Below are positions 57,335 through 64,000 of a stretch of DNA of 64,000 bases, piece by piece (position 1 is the stretch's first letter; the number at the start of each line of letters is the position of its first letter). The stretch comes from Morella rubra. Taxonomy: Eukaryota > Streptophyta > Magnoliopsida > Fagales > Myricaceae. Made by a program: the position numbers and the translations under genes. Location: contig CM025849.1 of NCBI GenBank assembly GCA_003952965.2, positions 12,612,157 to 12,676,156 on the forward strand, given 5' to 3'. The notes under the pieces are model-generated. The model saw nothing but the letters and a program-made list of their open reading frames with translations. It made no database searches and was not told the origin of the DNA.

Positions 57335-60235
57335 TTTTCTTTAACAAAGAAAAAATATCTTAATTTTATTAGAGATCTTTGATTTATGGCGAAGGAATGT
57401 CATAGTAACAATAAAACTGGGCTAGTTATAAGGAAAACACCAAACTAAAAATTAAACCATCTAAGACCTGAAAAGGAAAATCAAAGGAACCAACTTATAC
57501 AACAGATTTATCTATTATACATTAACTGAGACAATCCCCACATATTAGTACTAATTGAATCAACAACTTCTCTAGAAATACCAACCATGAAGGAATAAAT
57601 ACAATTCCAATTACTAACTTATTCCTTGGCAAAGTAATCAGTACAAATTGAATCAACAACTTCTCTAGAAAGATTAGCCATGAAGGAATAAATACAATTC
57701 GAATTACTAACTCCCTTCTTGACAAAGTAATCAACTACATAGTTTCGTTCATGGTAGACATGGTAAAAATAAAAAATCAATTTGAGGAACTAAAACCATT
57801 AATTCTTCCCCGAAATTTCAAATATATCAATGAGAAAAAGAGCCTGAGACCAACTAGTGGAACGACACTAGAAAATATGTCTCTAGAATAATTGAAAGGA
57901 ACCCAAATTCACCATAGAGACATAATCCATCTAAGGCAGCAAGCATTTCACCTATCATACTCGTACACAAGCCATAATAAGAACAAAAATCAACCATAAA
58001 CTCTTCTTTTCAATTACGAACAACACCTCCACAATTACCATGATTGTCGAAGCAACTTCCATCAATATTTAGCTTGTATATCCCCTTAAGCGGACGAGTC
58101 CAAGAGACTGTAAACACTCTACTAGGCTTAGGAAGAAAGGCATTACCTGCAGTGTCTTTAAGAACCAAGAAATCGCTATAACAACTTTGCAACTTGGGCA
58201 ATTTGCTGCGAGATATTCATTAACCAATACCAAAATTTGTACCAAACATTCCAAACAAGATTATTAAGACAGTCCATCTCACTTTACAATGACGCAAACC
58301 ACAAGCACCACATCACAACAATAGGGATAATCCCAATGAGAATGTCAAGCTGAAAATTATTGTTAGTTTTATGAAATCATAAAGAAATTCTATCAAACCA
58401 AGATTGAGAGGCACAAAAAGGAATCCCAACAATATAAGTTACTCTTTTCTAAATATCCAAAGGTACCTAGCATGTACTACGAACATAGTTTATAGTTTTC
58501 TACACAACAAGTGGAACAACAATCACGTCGTGAAACTAAAAGAATTCTTAAACTAAATGCGGATATCAACACTAAGAGCCCCACAAATAGCTCGCCACAT
58601 AGTAAAAGACATACGTCTAGGTAAATATTTATGCCAAATCCAACCATAAAATGTAAAAGAGTTACCTTTAAGGTGAGACACCTCCCAAATGGATGTTGTA
58701 GAGAATATACTATCAAATGACTGACACTGAATTAAACGATCCACTTATCTCAAAAAGAGCTGAATTCAAGAAGGAATAACTTGGAGAGTTATATCGTCTC
58801 TAACAAGCTGAAAAAAGAACTTTCTCATTTCAACATGCAGGATGTGAGACAAGATTTAAACACATCATCAATTGAGTCACATGCTCAACAAGTTGGGATA
58901 AGATTTTTTCAAACTACCACTCATCATGTTAGATAGATAAATTCCCTTTAGCCACACGCCAATGTGAATTTTGAAGCACCCCTAGAAGCACCTTTAAGAT
59001 AGACTTTCAAAATAAAGAGCCCTGATATGCATCCACATTATGGTAATGGTCATGGCGTAAATAATTAGAGCTAAAAAATCAACTCAAAAGAAGTTTCCTT
59101 TAAGTCATTTTGAAACAAAATTCTTGAATGAAGCATCTTAAACCTCTGTAAAATTTCTCAAACTCACTTAATGCCCCCTCTTATAAGGCTTGAAGACTTT
59201 TCCCTAAGATAACCATTTCCTTTTTAGCTTTCCATTGAAATCTCCCAAAAAAAACTTCACACATAACTTGAAAATTTGAGAGATAACAATCTTTTAACCT
59301 TCACAATAGAAAGAAGATAAAGCGGCGTAGCCAAAAGTACATGACGAAAAAGCACTAATTTTCCTCCACCAAAAAGCAACTTCCTTTCCAACCAAAAATA
59401 TTATCTTGAATTTTTTGAAGGAGATCAGGTGTCAATATGTCGGGAGTTAGTTGACCAAGATGCAAAGGAATACTCAAGAAACAACAATGATAGCTCTCCA
59501 TGTTAAACCTAGTAGACCAGGTAATACAAGCACGTCGAGAGACCTCTACTTTGGCTAAAACAAATAAAGAAGACTTTTGACGATTAATTAATTGACCATA
59601 AACTTTCTCATACATCTCCAAGACATTCATAAAATAATCCAAGGCGCGAGTGAATCAACTGGAGAAGATAATAACATCATTGGCATACATGAGGTGAGAG
59701 ACAGAAATGACACCATGATGCAAGGAGAAACCGTAAATTCAGCTAGATTCAAAATTTATTTTGAGCAAACAAGAAAGAATTGTGTGCTAAGAAAAAAAAG
59801 ATAAGGGGAAAGATGATCCCTTTGATGAACACCCCGAGAAGGCCTGAAAAACCTCCTACCATTACCATTCGTTAAAATAGAGGAATTACAAGTTGAAATA
59901 TATCTTCAAATCAAGTTAGAAAAGGTTGGAGAGAAACCACAAGCCGCTAAAACATCTATCAAATAATGTCAATCAACTTCATAATATGCTTTAGCCATAT
60001 GGAGCTTAATCATGATGTTAGCACCAATCACTTTCTTACCAGGACTTTGAAGCAACTACTCTTGGGTAATGGAAAATTTATCTAGAATATATAAGAGGAC
60101 GTCAAGAACTTCGGCAGCTAGCTGATCCCTGAAAAAAATTCTCGAACTGCTTGGAATAAATCATCCACCACAAATTAAAGAAACCAGGACTAATTGACTG
60201 GTGTTCCGAGCCATCTTAGTAGTCTGCTTTATGTA
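57335..60235 (-). mobile_element. Decayed LINE, minus strand (RT, zf-RVT, RNase H)
   Basis: Read from high to low coordinates. RT parts appear first: near 60040-59830 MAKAYYEVDW-like and NGNGRRFFRPSRGVHQRDHLS, and near 59690 a Y-A-N-D box, an altered YADD. The RT tail VYGQLINRQKSSLFV follows (59642-59355), then a zf-RVT part (WHKYLPRRMSFTMWRAICGA, about 58655-58590). Last is RNase H (GIYKLNIDGSCFDNHGNCGG, about 58090-58010). The 3' end is near 57335, where T-rich sequence appears on the plus strand. Many stops; inactive. It is a different LINE from the one at 1-3228, which is on the other strand. Confidence 0.85.
57522..57734 (-). repeat. Direct repeat in the LINE 3' region
   Basis: The block GTACTAATTGAATCAACAAC, TTCTCTAGAAA and CCATGAAGGAATAAATACAATTC is present twice (about 57548-57613 and 57642-57708) with few changes, unit spacing about 94 bp. 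Confidence 0.85.
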
Positions 60236-60277
60236 TAGAAGCAATGGCAGAACCAAGAGTCAAGTTGTATGGTGGGT

Positions 60278-60296
60278 GGGGGGGGGGGGGGGGGGG
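60278..60296. repeat. Poly-G run of 19
   Basis: An uninterrupted run of G after GGTGGGT, followed by CAAACTCC. The context (GGCAGAACCAAGAG ... GGGG ... CAAA) is often seen at the edge of plant dispersed repeats. The length is likely variable or uncertain in sequencing. Confidence 0.85.
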
Positions 60297-60921
60297 CAAA
60301 CTCCTAAGGTTAAATGGCGAAAAAAAATTCCCTACAAAAAATACCTTAAGAGTTAAAATATCGATAATTAAGGACTAAAAGCATTAAAAATATTGAAATA
60401 CACATACTGTATTATTTGCTGAGATTGAGAGGTGGCAATTGGATACACTTACCGTATTATTCGTTGTAAGGCATGTGACAATTCATTCGTAATTCTCATT
60501 ATATTCCTCAACAAATGCCTATTGAATACAAATTCGAAACTTTGCATCTTATTCATCATACTCAGAGCCATGGATTTTTGTTCCTTGCAAGTGCCACCTT
60601 TTATACGTTTTCAAACACATCCAACACTACTGACTTCTTAGTGAAAAGATGAATTTTTGTAATGTAATATTAACCCCAACGAGTATCCTCTGGTGGTGCA
60701 ATACTAGTTTCTACTAACCTTTTAGGGTCACTTTCAGGATATTTGACTTGATAATTGCTCAATTTATGTGATTCAACACTTGGTTAGGAAAAAAAAATGT
60801 TAGATTCAAATCTCTAGAAACCCTTTTGGAAAAATGACACACACACACATTCACACGTGCCCTCAAGTTCTTCTTATTCTTAACAATACTGGCCATGGTT
60901 TGAGATATCAATAACACCTTA
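60297..60921. other. AT-rich spacer
   Basis: No gene recognised. Contains a short (CA)n-like stretch at about 60838-60850. Confidence 0.5.
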
Positions 60922-61189
60922 CACTTCTAAAAATAGACTTTTAGTGATGAAATTCTTGGTGACGAAATGAATTTCATCACTAAATAAAGGTTTTTTGTGA
61001 AGAAAATATTTGTCTTCACCAAATTCATCACTAAAGGTCTTAACTGTGATGAAATAAAAATTTTGTCACTAAAAGGTAATTTTTTGGTGACGAAAAATTT
61101 TGTCGCACGGCAATCGATTAGTGACATACCAATCAATTGTTGATTTTGTGACGAGAAGCTCCATCACTAAATTTGAAGCCTTTTGGCAA

Positions 61190-62100
61190 CAAATTTACGT
61201 CGTCACGCTTACCGATCGATTCATTACGAATCAGCACATGGTTCTGATAAGCGATCGATCGGTTCAAAATCAAGGATCAATCGTTTAGCGTAACCGTCGG
61301 AAACTGCGAAGCGACGATCAATCGGTAACGTATACCAATTGATCGGTAAGCGTAACCATCATTTTTTTGAATTGACGATCGATCATTAATGTAGCCGTCG
61401 ATTGTGCCTGCAACGAATGGGAGACCGCCACGTGTGAAAAACCAATCGATCAATCGATCGGTGCGTGGTTAGCGATCGATCGTCAAGAAGGATTATATGA
61501 AACCGCGAAGTCATTTTTACCGATTATCTCTCCACAAAATTTCTCAAATCCTCTCAAACTTCAAGGAACCATTTTGTGCTGCATTGTCTTCCAAAGTGCA
61601 TGGAATCATTTCCTATTGTCATCTACATCAAAGGTATGCAGTTATGTTGTTTTTTAAGCCATATTAAGTAATTTTAAATGAGATTTTAGTTTACATTTTT
61701 AAATTTACTGTATCATTCAATTAGGCCTGTAAAATGTATCTATTTTAGTGTTGATGTATATTTTTAGAGTTTATGTTGTTTAGGGATCAATTTGGGCTGA
61801 TTTTGGGCGTATTTTGTGGTTTTATATAATCTATGCATTTTCATCCAATGCCGATCGATCGCCTGCTTAGGTCGATAGATCGTTATGTAGATGCTGAGTG
61901 AAACGTTCGATCGTCTGAACTAGACGATCGATTGGTGTTGTTTTGTTAGGGACCGATCCATACTTTATGTATCGATCGATAATCTAATAAAATGGTGCGT
62001 TTCAATTTAAGGTTGATTGATCACTTTGCTGACTGATCGATCGGTCATTGATGCTATGTGTTCAAAAGTTCTTGATTGATCGATCGCTAGTAGATCTGCA
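61190..62100. repeat. CGATCGAT-type subterminal repeat cluster 1
   Basis: CGATCGATCG or close forms occur near 61250, 61373, 61445-61460, 61474, 61853, 61970, 62037 and 62077. The usual neighbours are CCGATCGAT, ATCGATCGG or AATCGGT. The motif is palindromic, so it is present on both strands. Confidence 0.85.
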
Positions 62101-62400
62101 GACGAGGCAGCACAGCCTTCGACATCGGCATCAAAGCCTGCAGTGTCGCCTCTTTGGGTGGTCCAACTATTTGTGGACCTTGATAGCCGTGTCAGTGCAA
62201 CTGTGAAGGTCGCTCTGCAGCCTTTTGAGGGGTAGGTGAAGTCATTGAAGGAGGAGATGAAGGAGCTCCAAACGCCTTCAAAGGGAGTGCACTGTGACAA
62301 TGCTGCGCAACAAGTCAGTCGTGGCTCATATGGCGGACGTCAGCGAGCAGTTAGAAGAAATTAAAAGACTTTGGATGATTTCAAGATGGAGGCAGATCCA
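62097..62400 (+). other. GC-richer island in the second CACTA
   Basis: Unlike its AT-rich surroundings, this piece reads ADEAAQPSTSASKPAVSPLW and VDLDSRVSATVKVALQPFEG, a TAG stop, then VKSLKEEMKELQTP. It looks like a broken coding remnant of unknown type, perhaps coiled-coil. It is not assigned. Confidence 0.35.
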
Positions 62401-62799
62401 CAAAGGATTCCGGAGATATTCCTAATGACGTGGCCACTTTCCGTGATGCTGTTCGACGTTGATATATTTTTATGTTATTTTTTTATCTATTTGGGACATA
62501 CATTTGGATTTTTATTTTATTTATTTGTTTCAAAAATTTGTGTTTATTTGGGTTTAGTTTTTTTATTTACGTATTTGAGACATTTTTGTTTATCTATAGA
62601 TATGCAGTAACTTTGATTACAATTTACGTATTTTTTTTATTTGTATTTCTTTCCCGACACATAGATAGTAAAATGACCAATATACCCTTTGGTCGGCAAA
62701 AATAACAAAAATGGTCGATCAATTAAGTAATATAAGAATTTTACAAGAATTCATTTTTTAAAAAAAAAAATTTAGGATTACCATTCAATCAGTACAATT

Positions 62800-63620
62800 A
62801 CTAATGGATCGTTCATTTAGACATCTAAATGATCAATCGTTAACCGCAACACCGATCCATTGTCGCCGATCAATGCTGTACAACATCGATCCATCGGTAT
62901 TATCCATCGTCATTTTGGGTATAATAACCGATCGATTGTCTCTAAAAGCGATCGATTATCATACTAGTTTTTCTTCTAACCTCATTTATTAAATAATGTG
63001 AGTTTAAATGATTAAAAACAGAAAAATATATATTGACAAAGTATGTTAGGATATATTTAGATTACATAAAAACATATCAAGGACACATCATTAATTTTAA
63101 GAAAGCATGTATAAGTTATACATGTTGCACATAGATGCATTTTGTTAGTGTTAGTATGAGTAAGGTATTAAGATGTTAGAAACTAGTGACATAATGCTTA
63201 TTTACACAAGATTATAAGTTATCAATATGAATTCTGTATAAAATGATATTATAAATTAATTAATTTTAATAATTAAGTCATTTTTTAGGTTAAAGCCCTT
63301 TTTTTAATAATTAGGTTACCCAACCGATCACCGAGTAGGTGATCAATCGGTCAATAATGGTGTCGTTTAATTTTTTGGTAGCAATGGATCGTGATGATCG
63401 GACGTTCGATCGATTAAGGCGATGTCATTTAATATTTCGGGACCGATCGATTGACCATTGCTACCGATCGATGGCTTGCATGCATTGTCATTTTACACGG
63501 ACGTACTGATCAATCGGTAGTATTATAACGATCGATCGGTTGTAAAACTAAGCAAAAATTTTAAGGCTGACAAGGCGATCGATCAGTGTCTTTGGGGCTT
63601 GAAATACCAGAATGCTCTAA
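62800..63620. repeat. CGATCGAT-type subterminal repeat cluster 2
   Basis: Further copies near 62930, 62948, 63406, 63443, 63463, 63528 and 63572, plus many one-mismatch forms (GATCAATCGGT). 62400-62790 between the clusters has almost none. Confidence 0.8.
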
Positions 63621-64000
63621 GCGTGGGTGAAGCAAAAATACACCACAGCAAGGAGGAACCAAGGCTTGCTGCAAGGAGTTATTTTTTCCTTAAACTTTGT
63701 CAAAACCGTCCTTTTGGTTGGAAAAGTGTTTAGAAGTGCTTAAGGTTAAGCCCAAGCTCAAATTCATTATTTTTTAACCGGGTGAATATTGAAAAATTTG
63801 GGAAAATTTGTGAGATTTTGGTGTGGATTTGGTTCGTTTTGGTCTACATTTCGTGCAAAAGGTAATTGAATCAACTACACTATGATTTAGGAATGATTTG
63901 GTTGGTTATTTGGTATTTTTTTATTTGTCTATTTGTGGGTATTATGGATAGAATTTGTGATGATTAGAGCTTGTTAGAGTATTTTTAATATGTATATTGG

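Larger units (their letters stand above)
60922..64000 (+). mobile_element. Left part of a second CACTA-like element, runs off the window
   Basis: It starts CACTTCTAAAAATAGAC followed by TTTTAGTGATGAAA, GGTGACGAAA and inverted TTTCATCACTAAA motifs (60940-61160). These are typical of CACTA ends, where TTTAGTGACGAAA palindromes follow the CACTA terminus. Next come dense CGATCGAT-type repeats. The right end is beyond 64000 and no transposase is recognised in the visible part. The 5' terminus differs from CACTACA at two positions. Confidence 0.6.

Noticed and set aside
1-64000. tRNA, rRNA, CRISPR or bacterial operon features
   Set aside because: No tRNA cloverleaf with both internal boxes, no rRNA-like sequence and no regularly spaced repeats with spacers were seen. 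The gene structure is eukaryotic.

Overview
The window is nuclear DNA of a flowering plant. The evidence is large introns with GT-AG borders, a plant ankyrin/PGG membrane-protein gene, a plant CCT-motif transcription-regulator gene, and dense layers of plant-type LINE, copia, hAT, MULE and CACTA elements. The combination of a gag-like N-terminal domain with ankyrin repeats and a PGG domain fits a woody eudicot (Fagales is my guess, weakly held). Only two host genes look intact; most of the rest is mobile-element DNA or AT-rich spacer.

Layout. 1-3.2 kb: a decayed plus-strand L1-type LINE, preceded by a degenerate second copy of part of its RT. 4.5-5.9 kb: a non-autonomous hAT element with perfect 8-bp target duplications. 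6.2-6.7 kb: a MITE. 8.35-19.5 kb: an apparently complete five-exon gene for a 680-residue gag-like/ankyrin/PGG membrane protein (ACD6/ITN1-like). Its third intron is about 7.4 kb and is loaded with hAT, MITE, LINE-tail and TRIM insertions. It also ends in a nearly perfect 508-bp tandem duplication that copied the acceptor and 5' part of exon 4. 19.5-31 kb: spacer with a MITE cluster and a diverged segmental duplication. 31.1-32.9 kb (minus strand): an intact three-exon CCT-motif gene of 259 residues. 33-39 kb: spacer with nothing recognised.

39,085-57,191: one 18.1-kb CACTA transposon with TGT target duplications. It contains a 7.4-kb MULE (39,614-46,993), a decayed Ty1/copia element (about 48.6-53.0 kb) and LTR relics. 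The MULE carries a broken mudrA-like transposase gene and, converging on it, a broken GRF-type zinc-finger ORF. 57.3-60.2 kb: a minus-strand decayed LINE. From 60,922 to the window end: the left part of a second CACTA-like element, packed with CGATCGAT-type subterminal repeats.

The two host genes are far apart, on opposite strands, and I see no sign that they work together. The ankyrin/PGG protein is probably a membrane defence or stress regulator, and the CCT protein a nuclear regulator. The most unusual host-gene feature is the decoy exon made by the 508-bp duplication. The most unusual mobile-element features are the CACTA nest and the palindromic subterminal arrays of the second CACTA.
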